From the NCBI RefSeq assembly GCF_000218235.1, contig NZ_GL945017.1, positions 2,237,607 through 2,301,606 of the forward strand: a stretch of DNA of 64,000 nt, given 5' to 3'. A program made the translations under genes and the position numbers. Under the pieces are notes generated by a model, which searched no databases, was not told where the DNA came from, and worked only from the letters and a program-made list of their open reading frames with translations. Of this stretch, positions 1 through 9,584 are shown piece after piece; the first letter of the stretch is position 1, and each line of letters begins with the position of its first letter. This stretch comes from Hallella multisaccharivorax DSM 17128 (GTDB taxonomy: Bacteria > Bacteroidota > Bacteroidia > Bacteroidales > Bacteroidaceae).

Positions 1-653
1 TAAAGTGAGCCTGTAGCACCATAAATGAAACTAATGCCAAAGAGCATCACACCACTTGAGAAGGTGGCAGTAAGGATGAACTTTGCACCAGCTTCGGCTG
101 AATAATGGCGGTATTTGTCCATCGCCACCAGACATGCCATTGGCACCGAGGCCATCTCAAGACCGAGGAAGAACAGAAGGAAGTGGTTGGCACTTACCAT
201 CATGTTCATACCGAGCAAAGTGGAGATGACCAGCACATAAAACTCTCCCTCCTTGAAAGCAGTGTCAGGACGCTGCAACCACTCACGTGCCTGGATTAGC
301 ACGATGAGTGTACCGAAGGCAAGGATCGTCTTGATAATGCCGATATTCGCGTTCGTCTCATACATTCCCCCAAAAGCCGTAGAGGCAGCCGTCGGGAAGA
401 TGTTAATGAGGATATGGATGAAGAGCAGCACACATACCAGCGGATTGAACCACTTACGGAGTGCAGAGGCAGCCAGGGGCTGAGCCCCGCCCTTCTCTTT
501 CTCCAAAGCCAGCTCACCCTCCTCTGCCTGACGAACAGCAAGAGCAGACGGCTTCTGGGCTGTGAAGAGGTCCACGACAAACACGATCAGCAGGATAGCC
601 GTCAGCGTGACCTCTGGTATCATATTCAGAAATTGACTGTAATCGATATTCAT
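1..653 (-). CDS. nuoN: NADH-quinone oxidoreductase subunit N, 3' part outside window
   Basis: This is a membrane-arm subunit of respiratory complex I, one of the three Mrp-antiporter-like proton pumps. Only the first 217 or so residues are inside the window and the frame is open at base 1. The start ATG is at 653, giving an N terminus MNIDYSQFLNMIPEV. Hydrophobic helices follow, including a segment with NHFLLFFLGLEMASVPM that resembles the conserved helix of NuoN. A charged, Glu-rich stretch at about residues 40-60 interrupts the usual first helices. It lies 51 bp behind nuoM on the same strand and is the last nuo gene seen. Identity rests on position in the operon plus fold-like hydrophobic pattern. 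Confidence 0.9.
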   Translation of the reverse strand, partial: MNIDYSQFLNMIPEVTLTAILLIVFVVDLFTAQKPSALAVRQAEEGELALEKEKGGAQPLAASALRKWFNPLVCVLLFIHILINIFPTAASTAFGGMYETNANIGIIKTILAFGTLIVLIQAREWLQRPDTAFKEGEFYVLVISTLLGMNMMVSANHFLLFFLGLEMASVPMACLVAMDKYRHYSAEAGAKFILTATFSSGVMLFGISFIYGATGSL

Positions 654-704
654 TGTTGTCTAATTTAATCGTAGTCTAACGTGTATAACTTAGTCCTGTT
701 AAAC

Positions 705-2210
705 TTACATTCCCATGATATGACTGATCATCGGGCCCACAGCGTCGTTGATGATGTTTTGAGCCCACAGTGGAGCAAGGCCGAGACCTGCGACACAGAA
801 GATAAGACCCCCAACAGCGATGCGCTCATCCCAGGTAGCATCTGTGAGCTTGAAATACTCAGGATTGGGAACTTTCTGATAGAGAATCTTACCCACAACA
901 CGGAGAATATACACAGCCGTGATAACGATAGAGGTACAGGCAATGATGGTGCAAGTACGATGGAACACGTCAGCGTTCTGGAAAGAACCGACAAAAATGT
1001 TCATCTCTGCCACGAAGCCAGAGAAACCGGGAAGACCGAGGTTAGCCAGACCGGCAACGACATAAGCGACGGAGAGGAATGGCATTATCTTCATCAAACC
1101 TCCCAGGCGACGAACATCGCGCGTACCTGTGCGGTGATAGATCATACCAATGACAGCGAAGAAGAGGGCCGTCATCAGACCGTGAGACAACATCTGAAGG
1201 ATAGCACCTGTACAAGCGGTCTGCGTCATCATCAGCAGGGCGAAGAGCACCATGCCGCAGTGGGAGACGGAAGAGTAAGCGTTGATATACTTCAGGTCAG
1301 TCTGTACACAAGCTGAAAGGGCACCGTAAACCACCGAGATCGTAGTCAGGATGAGAAAGATCCAAGAGAGCTGCTGAGCGGCCTCGGGGAGCAGAAACAT
1401 GGCGACCCTGAAGCAGCCGTAGCCCCCGAGCTTCATAAGCACACCGGCGTGAAGCATTGACACGGCCGTGGGCGCGGAGGCATGACCGTCGGGAGACCAT
1501 GTGTGGAACGGGAAGAGAGCTCCGAGAACACCGAAACCGATGAAGATGAACGGGAAGAAAATCTTCTGTATGGAAACTGGGATAGCATGAAGCATAGCTA
1601 TCTGCATCACGTCCATCGTATAGGTGCCACTGTATTGGCCATTGAAGAAATAGATACCTAAGATACCAATGATCAGCAACGCAGAGCCGCCCATCAGCAT
1701 CAAGGTGAGTTTCATGGCTGAATATTCTTTAGGTCCTGTTCCCCAAATACCAATCAGCAGGTACATAGGAATGAGTGCGACCTCATAGAACATGAACATC
1801 GTGAAGAGATCCTCAGAGATGAAGAATCCGAACACCCCTGTGGAGAGCAGTGTGAACCAAAGGAAGTATTCCTTCTGCTGGGGATGCTGCTGCCACGAGG
1901 CGAAGGTGCCGGTGAAGACGATGATAGACGAAAGGAGAATCATCACCACAGCAATGCCGTCCACACCCGTACGGTAGAAGATGTGCAATGGCTCAAACCA
2001 AGGAATGGCATCACCGAAAAGGAATGGATATTTCTCGGCCGGCATGCTCTCGCGGGCACCAATGAAAGCAAAGACCAGATAGATGGACAGAGCAAGCAAT
2101 GCCGTTGAGCCCACAGCCATCACGATGCGCACCTGCGTGTCGTTCTTCGCGAGCCACAGGCAGAAGAGCATCAGAACCGGTATAATGACGAATAATGTTA
2201 GAAAAGTCAT
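705..2210 (-). CDS. nuoM: NADH-quinone oxidoreductase subunit M
   Basis: Proton-pumping membrane subunit of complex I, 501 residues, the usual length for the family. About 14 transmembrane helices are visible. Hallmark antiporter-family segments are present, such as FYEVALIPMYLLIGIWG (around residue 145) with the conserved helix-5 Glu, and FHTWSPDGHASAPTAVSMLH with the Lys/His-rich loop. The GALSACVQTDLKYINAYSSV segment matches the broken-helix region of NuoM. It sits 25 bp downstream of nuoL and is co-transcribed with the rest of the operon. No disruption is seen. Confidence 0.96.
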   Translation of the reverse strand: MTFLTLFVIIPVLMLFCLWLAKNDTQVRIVMAVGSTALLALSIYLVFAFIGARESMPAEKYPFLFGDAIPWFEPLHIFYRTGVDGIAVVMILLSSIIVFTGTFASWQQHPQQKEYFLWFTLLSTGVFGFFISEDLFTMFMFYEVALIPMYLLIGIWGTGPKEYSAMKLTLMLMGGSALLIIGILGIYFFNGQYSGTYTMDVMQIAMLHAIPVSIQKIFFPFIFIGFGVLGALFPFHTWSPDGHASAPTAVSMLHAGVLMKLGGYGCFRVAMFLLPEAAQQLSWIFLILTTISVVYGALSACVQTDLKYINAYSSVSHCGMVLFALLMMTQTACTGAILQMLSHGLMTALFFAVIGMIYHRTGTRDVRRLGGLMKIMPFLSVAYVVAGLANLGLPGFSGFVAEMNIFVGSFQNADVFHRTCTIIACTSIVITAVYILRVVGKILYQKVPNPEYFKLTDATWDERIAVGGLIFCVAGLGLAPLWAQNIINDAVGPMISHIMGM

Positions 2211-2235
2211 CTTATATATTATTTTTCAATATACA

Positions 2236-4200
2236 TTATAATATACATATGAGGATGAGAGTCAATGCCACTGAACCAGTAATGAACCAGACAGCATACT
2301 GACGTACATCACCACTCTGCCAAGGACGGATAGCCTCGCCGCCTTCCTGGGTAGCCCAAGCCGAGAAGTTGAACATGCCATCGATGACATGACGGTCGAA
2401 CCAGGCGATAGGAATAGAGAAGCAACCGAAAACTATCTTATGTGTAAAGAACTGCCATGCATCGTCGATATAGAAACGGTTGAGGGCAGCCTTGTGCAGA
2501 CGCGGCATTGCTGCGGCGAGCTTGTCGGGCAGCGGGTTGTGTTTAGGAGCATACATATATGTAGCCAGCGCAAAGCCAATCGTTGCTGCGCAGAGAGAGA
2601 TCCATGCTGTAGAACCGAACTGGAAATGCTGCAAGGCAATCTCCTCGGGATGACCATTGAGAGAGATGAAGTGACCCATTGGAATCCAACCGGCGACAAT
2701 AGAGATGAGAGAGAGGAACACCAGCGGACCCCACATGACGAAAGGAACCTCAGCGGGCTTGCGGCGATGCCCCGGATCCTGCTCATAGTAGCTGTCACCC
2801 CAGAAGATGACGTAATAGAGACGGAACATATAGAAAGCGGTCATTCCACTGACGAGTGTCATGAACCAGCCGAGATACGGAGAGAAATGGAAGCAAGCGT
2901 CCACAATCTCATCCTTGGAGAAGAAACCGGCCAACGGCCAGAACCCACTGATAGCGATGGTACCGATGAGGAAGCAGATGTTCGTGATCGGCATATACTT
3001 ATGCAGGCCGCCCATATACTCCTTGAAGTTGGATCCAATGATGACGATGATGGCACCCGAGCAGAGGAAGAGCAGAGCCTTGAACATAGCGTGGGTGAAG
3101 AGGTGGAACATGGAAGCCATGTAACCAACACTTCCCTCGCCAGACATAGAGGTCACGACACCCAGGGCGACGAGCATGTAAGCAATCTGCGAGATGGTCG
3201 AGAAAGCGAGGCCACGCTTGATGTCACGCTGGCAGCAAGCCACAGCTGCCGCATAAAAAGCAGTGAACGCCGCAATGTAAGCCACGATATGCAAGGTGTT
3301 GGGGGCATAAGCCACCCAAATAGGCATCAGCGAAGCTACCTGATAGACACCGGCGACAACCATCGTAGCAGCATGGATAAGGGCTGACACAGGCGTCGGA
3401 CCTTCCATGGCATCCGGGAGCCAGATATGGAGGGGGAACATGGCTGACTTACCGGCACCACCGATGAACATCAGGAACAGGGAGGCAGGAAGGACCCAGG
3501 CAGCTCCGGGAAGCTCTGTTATCAACTTCGGATCAGCCGTGAGGTCGTAGTTGAACGTACCTGTATAGAAGCTGTAGAAGAGAATACCGATGAGGAAGAA
3601 GAGGTCAGCGAAACGTGTGACGATAAATGCTTTCTTAGAAGCGTGCACGGCAGCGTGCTTCGGATAGTAGAATCCTATGAGCAGATAGGAGCACACACCC
3701 ACCAGCTCCCAGAAGAGGTACATCTGGAAGATGTTCGTAGCCACAACCAGACCGAGCATTGACATCGTGAAGAGAGAGAGGAAAGCGTAGAAGCGTTGGA
3801 ATCCTTTCTCATAACCGACAGCTTTATAATTCTCATCACGCTCAGCCATGTAGCCGAAGCTATAGATATGAACCATAAACGAGACCGTGGTGATAACGAT
3901 AAGCATCATCACGGAGATAGGAGTCAGACGGAAACCGATGTTAAACGTCAGCAGGTCCGTGAACTTCAGCCAGGTGAAGTTGAACACTGTCACCGTCGGA
4001 TAGAGACCGGTGGCAGCATCCCTGCCCATTGCAAAGAAATATTCATAAGCCGTATAAAGACTCATGCACCACAGTACGCCAAGCACTGTCGTACCGATGA
4101 GCCCGGCCACGGGCTTCTTCATCTTCATGCCGAGCAGTCCCAGGACCAGGAAGCTCAGGAAAGGGAGAAGAAGTATCAAAAATGAATAACTGTATTCCAT
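2236..4200 (-). CDS. nuoL: NADH-quinone oxidoreductase subunit L
   Basis: Largest proton-pumping subunit of complex I, 654 residues. It contains the characteristic LFWELVGVCSYLLIGFYY helix with the key Glu, then FPLHIWLPDAMEGPTPVSAL and the CCQRDIKRGLAFSTISQIAY segment. The C-terminal quarter is expected to form the long amphipathic lateral helix that clamps NuoM and NuoN; the last 30 residues end in a hydrophobic anchor. It is spaced 7 bp from nuoK upstream and 25 bp from nuoM downstream, which indicates one transcript. The start at 4200 gives a plausible short N terminus directly before the first helix. Confidence 0.96.
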   Translation of the reverse strand: MEYSYSFLILLLPFLSFLVLGLLGMKMKKPVAGLIGTTVLGVLWCMSLYTAYEYFFAMGRDAATGLYPTVTVFNFTWLKFTDLLTFNIGFRLTPISVMMLIVITTVSFMVHIYSFGYMAERDENYKAVGYEKGFQRFYAFLSLFTMSMLGLVVATNIFQMYLFWELVGVCSYLLIGFYYPKHAAVHASKKAFIVTRFADLFFLIGILFYSFYTGTFNYDLTADPKLITELPGAAWVLPASLFLMFIGGAGKSAMFPLHIWLPDAMEGPTPVSALIHAATMVVAGVYQVASLMPIWVAYAPNTLHIVAYIAAFTAFYAAAVACCQRDIKRGLAFSTISQIAYMLVALGVVTSMSGEGSVGYMASMFHLFTHAMFKALLFLCSGAIIVIIGSNFKEYMGGLHKYMPITNICFLIGTIAISGFWPLAGFFSKDEIVDACFHFSPYLGWFMTLVSGMTAFYMFRLYYVIFWGDSYYEQDPGHRRKPAEVPFVMWGPLVFLSLISIVAGWIPMGHFISLNGHPEEIALQHFQFGSTAWISLCAATIGFALATYMYAPKHNPLPDKLAAAMPRLHKAALNRFYIDDAWQFFTHKIVFGCFSIPIAWFDRHVIDGMFNFSAWATQEGGEAIRPWQSGDVRQYAVWFITGSVALTLILICIL

Positions 4201-4207
4201 TACTTAT

Positions 4208-4516
4208 TTAGAATTTCATATTCTCAATACTGTTCACCTGATCACTGTGATAGTTACGGTAAACGTTGATGATGATTGCCAGTGCCACAGCGGTTTCTGC
4301 TGCGCTCACGCCGATAGAGAACAGGGTGAAGAAAGCACCCTCCAACTGACCGGGGAAAAGCAGACGGTTAAAAACTGCAAAGTTCAAGTCCACGGAGTTC
4401 AGTACAAGCTCGATAGAGATGAGCATGGCAACGAGGTTACGGTGAGTGACGAAGCCAAAGACACCAATGAAGAACAGCAGTGTGCTTACTCCGAGAAATG
4501 CATAAACAGAAATCAT
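4208..4516 (-). CDS. nuoK: NADH-quinone oxidoreductase subunit K
   Basis: Small three-helix membrane subunit of complex I. I chose the ATG at 4516 (MISVYAFLGVSTLLFF), giving 102 residues, because family members are about 100 residues. The longer open frame to 4561 would add 15 charged residues encoded inside nuoJ. The conserved Glu residues of the K subunit lie in MLISIELVLNSVDLNF and GVSAAETAVALAI. The start overlaps the 3' end of nuoJ by 4 bp, so the two are probably translationally coupled. Confidence 0.95.
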   Translation of the reverse strand: MISVYAFLGVSTLLFFIGVFGFVTHRNLVAMLISIELVLNSVDLNFAVFNRLLFPGQLEGAFFTLFSIGVSAAETAVALAIIINVYRNYHSDQVNSIENMKF

Positions 4517-5034
4517 TTCTTGTCCTCCTTTCTTGCAATCATTACGCCGCCGATGATACATGCCAGCAGGAACACTGAGATGAACTCAAACGGAAGCACA
4601 TATCCATATTTACCAGAACTGACCATAGCCTGACCCACCTGCTTCATGGGAACCTCTACATTGGCAACGTCAAGCGCGGCGTTGATGAAGTGGTTCTTCA
4701 CGAGTATCAGACTCACTACAACGAGGCCGATGAGCGAGATCAGAAGACCCTGGGCGACACGCACACCTTTGAAGCGGGCCACAAGGTTCTGAAGAGAACG
4801 CTTGGAGACAAGCTGGATGGCGAAGATGTACATGATCGTGATGCCGCCGGCATAGATGCTGACCTGTGCGACACCAAGGAATGTGTAATCAAGAATGAAG
4901 TAGAATCCGGCAATGCCGAAGAGCACGAACAACAGCCATGTAGCTGCGCGCATAATACTCTTTGTACAGACGGACATAACAGCTGAGCCAAGGACGACTA
5001 CAGCTAAAATACAGAACATTACTAATCTAGCCAT
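4513..5034 (-). CDS. nuoJ: NADH-quinone oxidoreductase subunit J
   Basis: Membrane subunit of complex I, 173 residues with five predicted helices. The third helix carries the conserved FLGVAQVSIYAGGITIMYIF stretch, which forms the pi-bulge region linking quinone chemistry to the antiporters. The gene follows nuoI by 6 bp and overlaps nuoK by 4 bp. Its C terminus ends in a short charged tail (ARKEDKK). Length and order match the Bacteroidota operon type. Confidence 0.95.
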   Translation of the reverse strand: MARLVMFCILAVVVLGSAVMSVCTKSIMRAATWLLFVLFGIAGFYFILDYTFLGVAQVSIYAGGITIMYIFAIQLVSKRSLQNLVARFKGVRVAQGLLISLIGLVVVSLILVKNHFINAALDVANVEVPMKQVGQAMVSSGKYGYVLPFEFISVFLLACIIGGVMIARKEDKK

Positions 5035-5040
5035 GATCCT

Positions 5041-5604
5041 TTACTTGGTTTTAGTGTTAAACTTACCGATTGTCAACGGAGCGCCGCCATTGATGAGGTC
5101 AGGCAGCGAACCACCCTGATAAACCTCCTTGTCGAGGTGCAGTACGAGCTTCTTGCGGTCGAAGACAGCATTCTCGAAGTCGTTGACAAAATGGATGGCA
5201 TCAAAGTTACAGGCATTGACACAGAGCTGACAAAACATGCAATCGCCGAGATCGTACTGATAGTCGTCGAGCACCTTCTTCTTTCGTCCTGTCTCCGGGT
5301 CTTCAGCCATGTGCGCCGTGATCTTGATAGTGTTGTTCGGACAAGCTTTCTCACACATCGTACAAGCGGTACATTTATAATCACCGATCTTCAGCCCACG
5401 CTTCACAGCCTGTGGGTCGTTGGGGTCTTCCACACGCTTGAACACGAGGCGCCCGCGGTGACGCGCCGAGACATGCAGTGTGGTCTTGCGGTTCTCAGGA
5501 TACTGCTCCGTCGACTTCGGTGTGAAGTATTCCTTCATCGTCACCTTCAAGCCTGTAGCCAGCGTCTTGGTAGCATCCTTGATACCTTTAAAATATTGTG
5601 ACAT
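5041..5604 (-). CDS. nuoI: NADH-quinone oxidoreductase subunit I (2x 4Fe-4S)
   Basis: Peripheral-arm ferredoxin-like subunit that passes electrons to the N2 cluster in NuoB. Two 4Fe-4S motifs are visible: CTACTMCEKACPNN near residue 80 and CMFCQLCVNACNFDAI near residue 120, each with the CxxCxxCxxxCP/N pattern. The protein is 187 residues, normal for the family. It lies between nuoH (37 bp upstream) and nuoJ (6 bp downstream). The N-terminal 60 residues are basic and probably lie along the membrane. Confidence 0.96.
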   Translation of the reverse strand: MSQYFKGIKDATKTLATGLKVTMKEYFTPKSTEQYPENRKTTLHVSARHRGRLVFKRVEDPNDPQAVKRGLKIGDYKCTACTMCEKACPNNTIKITAHMAEDPETGRKKKVLDDYQYDLGDCMFCQLCVNACNFDAIHFVNDFENAVFDRKKLVLHLDKEVYQGGSLPDLINGGAPLTIGKFNTKTK

Positions 5605-5641
5605 AACCTAATGGGATTATCTTTTAATGTTTTTCTATAAA

Positions 5642-6727
5642 TTAAAGCGTCAAGCCCAATGCGACGCAAGCTGTCATCACCGTAAGTGTCAGGAGCATGC
5701 ACGGCATGAGGTATTTCCACTCGAGTGTAAGGATCTGATCGATACGAAGACGGGGGAAAGTCCAGCGGGCCCACATCAGCACCCAGATGACGAGCAGGGT
5801 CTTGGCAGCGAACCAGACGAAGCCGGGGATATAGTTCATCACGGTATCAAAACCACTGATGCCAATGTTCAGCGGTGCCCAGCCTCCGAGGAAGATCGTA
5901 GCAGCCAAGCCGGAGATGACCACGAGGTTCAGGTACTCTGCGAGATAGAAGTAGCCGAAGCCCATACCACTATACTCCGTATGATAACCGGCAGTCAGCT
6001 CACTCTCAGCCTCCGCCAAGTCGAACGGGCCGCGGTTGGCCTCAGCGTTACCGGCGATGAGGAAAATGAGGAAAGCGATGATAACAGGGATATGACCTTG
6101 AATGATGAGCCATCTCCACGGACCTGTCTGTACACCGATGATGTCACTGAGTTGCATGGAGCCACAAAGGATGACGGCTGTCACCATGCACAGACCGAGA
6201 GAAATCTCATAAGAGATCATCTGCACGGCGCCACGCATGGCTGAGACTACAGAATACTTATTGTTTGAACCCCAACCGGAGAGAATCACGCCAAGCACAC
6301 CAATAGACGAGATGGCGGTCACCATGAACACGCCGACATTGAAGTCGAGCACCACGGCACCCTTGTTCCAGGGAAGGAACGAGAACGTGCCGACGGAGGC
6401 GATGATGGTGAGGAACGGAGCGAGGGTATAAAGGAACTTATCTGAGCGGTCCACACCGAAGATCTCCTTGATGAGCATCTTCACCACGTCGGCCACGACC
6501 TGGAAGATACCCCACTTACCCACACGCATGGGCCCAAGGCGGCATTGGAAGAATGCACAGACCTTACGCTCAAAATAAATCATGAACATAGCAATGAGGG
6601 CATAGAGCGTCAGCACGATAAGGCCCACTATCACACATTCTATCAAGACGGCCCAGAAATTGCTCAAGCCACAAGTCTGACGGAGCAAAGCATCGAACCA
6701 TTTTGTTACTACTGAAAAATCAAACAT
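5642..6727 (-). CDS. nuoH: NADH-quinone oxidoreductase subunit H
   Basis: Membrane subunit that forms the quinone-entry chamber of complex I. I place the start at 6727 (MFDFSVVTKWFD), giving 361 residues. The open frame runs on to 6859, but that extra stretch lies inside nuoCD. Conserved H-subunit features include ERKVCAFFQCRLGPMRVGKWG in the first cytoplasmic loop and the acidic AEANRGPFDLAEAESELTAG loop. Eight helices are expected. The spacing of 31 bp to nuoCD upstream and 37 bp to nuoI downstream fits one operon. Confidence 0.96.
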   Translation of the reverse strand: MFDFSVVTKWFDALLRQTCGLSNFWAVLIECVIVGLIVLTLYALIAMFMIYFERKVCAFFQCRLGPMRVGKWGIFQVVADVVKMLIKEIFGVDRSDKFLYTLAPFLTIIASVGTFSFLPWNKGAVVLDFNVGVFMVTAISSIGVLGVILSGWGSNNKYSVVSAMRGAVQMISYEISLGLCMVTAVILCGSMQLSDIIGVQTGPWRWLIIQGHIPVIIAFLIFLIAGNAEANRGPFDLAEAESELTAGYHTEYSGMGFGYFYLAEYLNLVVISGLAATIFLGGWAPLNIGISGFDTVMNYIPGFVWFAAKTLLVIWVLMWARWTFPRLRIDQILTLEWKYLMPCMLLTLTVMTACVALGLTL

Positions 6728-6758
6728 TGTATGAATATTATATGTTTGTCTTATTTGA

Positions 6759-8333
6759 TTATCTGTCCAAATCAGGGATAACGAAGTCGATGCTGGCACC
6801 CGTAGCGATGAGGTCAGCAATCTTCTCTCCGCGCAACATCTTGTCGAAAGCTCCGGCAAGGGTGAGACCCATCGGGCGCATCTTCACACGGTACGGGCTC
6901 TTGTCGCCACGACTCTCGAGATAGACGCCGAACTCACCGGCACCACCTTCCACAGAATGCCACCACTGGCCTTCGGGCAACTTGATGATAGGCTTCTGCT
7001 TAATGTAGAACTCGCCCTCAGGGATATTGTCGATCAACTGTTCGATGATGTCCAGGCTCTGGTACATTTCTTTGATATGGATCATGTACCGCTCCATCGA
7101 GTCAGCACCCGTGCCGGTGATTTCCTTCCACTCCACTTTATCGTAAAGGTCATAAGGATGGTTCTTGCGCACATCGTTGTGCCAACCGGCTGCACGTCCC
7201 GCAGGACCTGTAACACCATAGTTAATACAGTCCTCAAGGTTCATGTAGCCCACGCCCTCAAGACGATTGTGCGTAATGACATTGTCGCCGAAGACATCCA
7301 GATATTCCTGAATCATCGGACGAAGATATTTGCACAACGTCTTGGTATTCTCGACGAAATTAGGATCAATATCGTCCTGCAAACCGCCAATACGATAATA
7401 GTTCTGGATCAGGCGACCGCCCGTAGTCTCCTCCATGACATTGAGCACATGCTCACGGTCACGCATACAATAGAGGAACGCAGTGAGGGCAGAGAGGTCC
7501 TGAGCGCATGTACCGAGGAACAGCAAGTGGTTGTCGATACGCTGCAGCTCGTCCATGATCGTACGGATGTAACGGATACGGTCCGACAACTCCACGCCGA
7601 GGGCTTCCTCAATGACACTGACGAGTGCATGATGATGATGCATGGCGCAGAGATAGTTCAGACGGTCGGTCAGAGCCAGCGTCTGAGGATAAGTCATGCT
7701 CTCCATCATCTTCTCCATGCCACGGTGGATATAACCGAGGTGGGGATAAACATGCTTGATGGTCTCACCATTAACCACTGTGCGCAGACGAAGCACACCA
7801 TGCGTTGACGGGTGGTTAGGACCGAAGTTGATGACGAAATCATCATCACCAAGCAAACGGTGCCTGGTCTGTGTCAGATGACCATACTTGTCAAGACCGT
7901 ATTCTGTTGTCCAGTCGGTCTCCGGCTCATCCGTCATCGGGAACTGGTTAGCCTCAGGGCTCATGTCAAAGTCCTTCCGCAGGGGATAACCTGTAAAATC
8001 GTTACGCATGAAGAGACGGCGCATGTCAGGATGGCCAAGGAACTTGATGCCGAGGAAGTCGAAGACCTCACGTTCAAGCAGGTCAGCATCATGCCACAAC
8101 TCAATGACCGAAGGCAACACACAGTTGTCACCGTCCACGACCTTGGCAATCTGCTTCACCGAGACACGCTCGTGGCTCTGTGTATTCTCAAGAATGTAAA
8201 TACAGCCGAGGCCTTCCTCGCCGAAGTCCTCACCGACGATAGTCACCAGGAAATCGAAATGCCGTTCATTCTTCAGTTTCGCCATCTCAGCAGCGAAATT
8301 GTCAAATCCGAATTCTTTATTCTCTAATTTCAT
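6759..8333 (-). CDS. nuoCD: NADH-quinone oxidoreductase fused subunits C and D
   Basis: One 524-residue chain combining NuoC (about residues 1-135, with ELWHDADLLEREVFDFLGIK) and NuoD (about 160-524). The D part shows FGPNHPSTHGVLRL, the quinone-site His-bearing loop, and ends in DFVIPDLDR, the typical C terminus of NuoD. This 49-kDa subunit, together with NuoB, forms the quinone reduction site. The fusion is known from several phyla including Bacteroidota and from enterobacteria. It sits 9 bp after nuoB and 31 bp before nuoH. Confidence 0.96.
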   Translation of the reverse strand: MKLENKEFGFDNFAAEMAKLKNERHFDFLVTIVGEDFGEEGLGCIYILENTQSHERVSVKQIAKVVDGDNCVLPSVIELWHDADLLEREVFDFLGIKFLGHPDMRRLFMRNDFTGYPLRKDFDMSPEANQFPMTDEPETDWTTEYGLDKYGHLTQTRHRLLGDDDFVINFGPNHPSTHGVLRLRTVVNGETIKHVYPHLGYIHRGMEKMMESMTYPQTLALTDRLNYLCAMHHHHALVSVIEEALGVELSDRIRYIRTIMDELQRIDNHLLFLGTCAQDLSALTAFLYCMRDREHVLNVMEETTGGRLIQNYYRIGGLQDDIDPNFVENTKTLCKYLRPMIQEYLDVFGDNVITHNRLEGVGYMNLEDCINYGVTGPAGRAAGWHNDVRKNHPYDLYDKVEWKEITGTGADSMERYMIHIKEMYQSLDIIEQLIDNIPEGEFYIKQKPIIKLPEGQWWHSVEGGAGEFGVYLESRGDKSPYRVKMRPMGLTLAGAFDKMLRGEKIADLIATGASIDFVIPDLDR

Positions 8334-8342
8334 TTCGACTTC

Positions 8343-9179
8343 TTATTGATTGTTTCTTGCTTTAATTGCTTCAGCAGCCTGTGCTGCAGCTTCCTCCTGA
8401 GTGAGCTGCCTGGGAGCATCAGCAACTTTAAACTGCTCGCCCTCTTTCTCGAGTTGGTCAAGCTCTCTTCCGAGTGCCTCGACTTCTTCCTTATTTGGAG
8501 ATCCTGTCACCATAATCGGCTCACGATTGCCTATCTTGGCACCAGAGATATTCTCATTGCTGATACCATGCAGTCCTCCGAGGCCAAGACTTGTCTCTTT
8601 CTCATCGCTGTTCATCTTATGGTTGGCCCCGCCAAAGAACTTCTCCACCTTGACCTTACGCTGCAACTGCATCATACCGTAAAGAATAGCCTCCGGACGT
8701 GGAGGGCAGCCCGGGATATACACATCTACAGGCACTATCTGGTCGATGCCGCGCACTACGCTGTAACTCTTCTTAAATGGCCCGCCCGATATGGTGCAAC
8801 CACCTACGGCTACCACATACTTTGGCTCAGCCATTTCATCATAAAGGCGCTTGAAGACAGGAGCCATCTTATTCGTAATAGTTCCGGCGCACATGATGAT
8901 ATCTGCTTGACGTGCAGAGTTACGTGTTACCTCAAAGCCAAAGCGTGAGAAGTCATAACGGGCACAGCCTACAGCCATGAACTCAATACCACAGCAGCTC
9001 GTACCAAAGGTAAGCGACCATAAAGAGTTGCTGCGACCCCAGTTGATCATCTGATCGAGAGAGCCAAGCACCACATTCACGCCACCATCGTTAAGCTGTG
9101 CAGCAATGTTTTCCAGCGTATCGTTGTCCTTAAACTCGTTGTAAGGGATGCTCTTGATGCTTGGTTTTCTTACTTCCAT
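8343..9179 (-). CDS. nuoB: NADH-quinone oxidoreductase subunit B with long C-terminal tail
   Basis: Carries the N2 4Fe-4S cluster next to the quinone site. The cluster ligands appear in FGTSCCGIEFMAVGCARYD (adjacent Cys pair), then VAVGGCTISGG and YIPGCPPRPEAILYGMMQL. The catalytic domain ends by about residue 190. A further 80-90 residues of Glu/Ala/Gln-rich sequence follow, so the chain (278 residues) is longer than the roughly 160-220 typical of NuoB. The tail has no motif I recognise. The gene overlaps the end of nuoA by 10 bp. Confidence 0.95.
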   Translation of the reverse strand: MEVRKPSIKSIPYNEFKDNDTLENIAAQLNDGGVNVVLGSLDQMINWGRSNSLWSLTFGTSCCGIEFMAVGCARYDFSRFGFEVTRNSARQADIIMCAGTITNKMAPVFKRLYDEMAEPKYVVAVGGCTISGGPFKKSYSVVRGIDQIVPVDVYIPGCPPRPEAILYGMMQLQRKVKVEKFFGGANHKMNSDEKETSLGLGGLHGISNENISGAKIGNREPIMVTGSPNKEEVEALGRELDQLEKEGEQFKVADAPRQLTQEEAAAQAAEAIKARNNQ

Positions 9180-9520
9180 TCCAGCGCTCCTTTCCGCCAG
9201 GCATAAGCCAAGCCTAAAACCAAAACTATCAGGAAGAACCCGACACTCACAAGAGCCATGCAGCCAAACTCTTTCACAACGACTGCCCAGGGATACAGAA
9301 ATACTGTCTCAATGTCGAAAATCAAGAAAAGGATGGCAAAGAGATAGTAACCGGCGTGAAGCGGCATCCAACTGCTTCCACGCGTAGGTATACCACACTC
9401 AAATGGCTCACCCTTCACCGGATTATACGAGCGTGGACCTATCAGCTTGGCGATGACGTAAGCACCCACCACCAATGTGATAGCCGTCAGCAACACGGTG
9501 ACTAACAAAGTGAAATTCAT
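9170..9520 (-). CDS. nuoA: NADH-quinone oxidoreductase subunit A
   Basis: First gene of the operon and a three-helix membrane subunit that holds the hinge between the arms of complex I. The 116 residues include KGEPFECGIPTRGSSWMPLH and the acidic LFLIFDIETVFLYPWAVV helix that is diagnostic for NuoA. The start at 9520 is 65 bp downstream of a TACCTTTG -7 element. No nuoE, nuoF or nuoG lies near it, so the complex probably takes electrons from something other than NADH. Confidence 0.95.
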   Translation of the reverse strand: MNFTLLVTVLLTAITLVVGAYVIAKLIGPRSYNPVKGEPFECGIPTRGSSWMPLHAGYYLFAILFLIFDIETVFLYPWAVVVKEFGCMALVSVGFFLIVLVLGLAYAWRKGALEWK

Positions 9521-9584
9521 AAAGTTTATAACGTTATATTGATGTAACTAAAGATATATCTCCGCTTCGGCTTTTAAACCGCTG

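Noticed and set aside
681..1316. 211-codon plus-strand frame inside nuoM
   Set aside because: Rich in His, Asp and Thr with no fold-like pattern and fully antisense to a clear nuoM. It is a reflection of the real gene.
2389..3387. 332-codon plus-strand frame inside nuoL
   Set aside because: Antisense to the intact nuoL; composition is unlike a protein and no motif is present.
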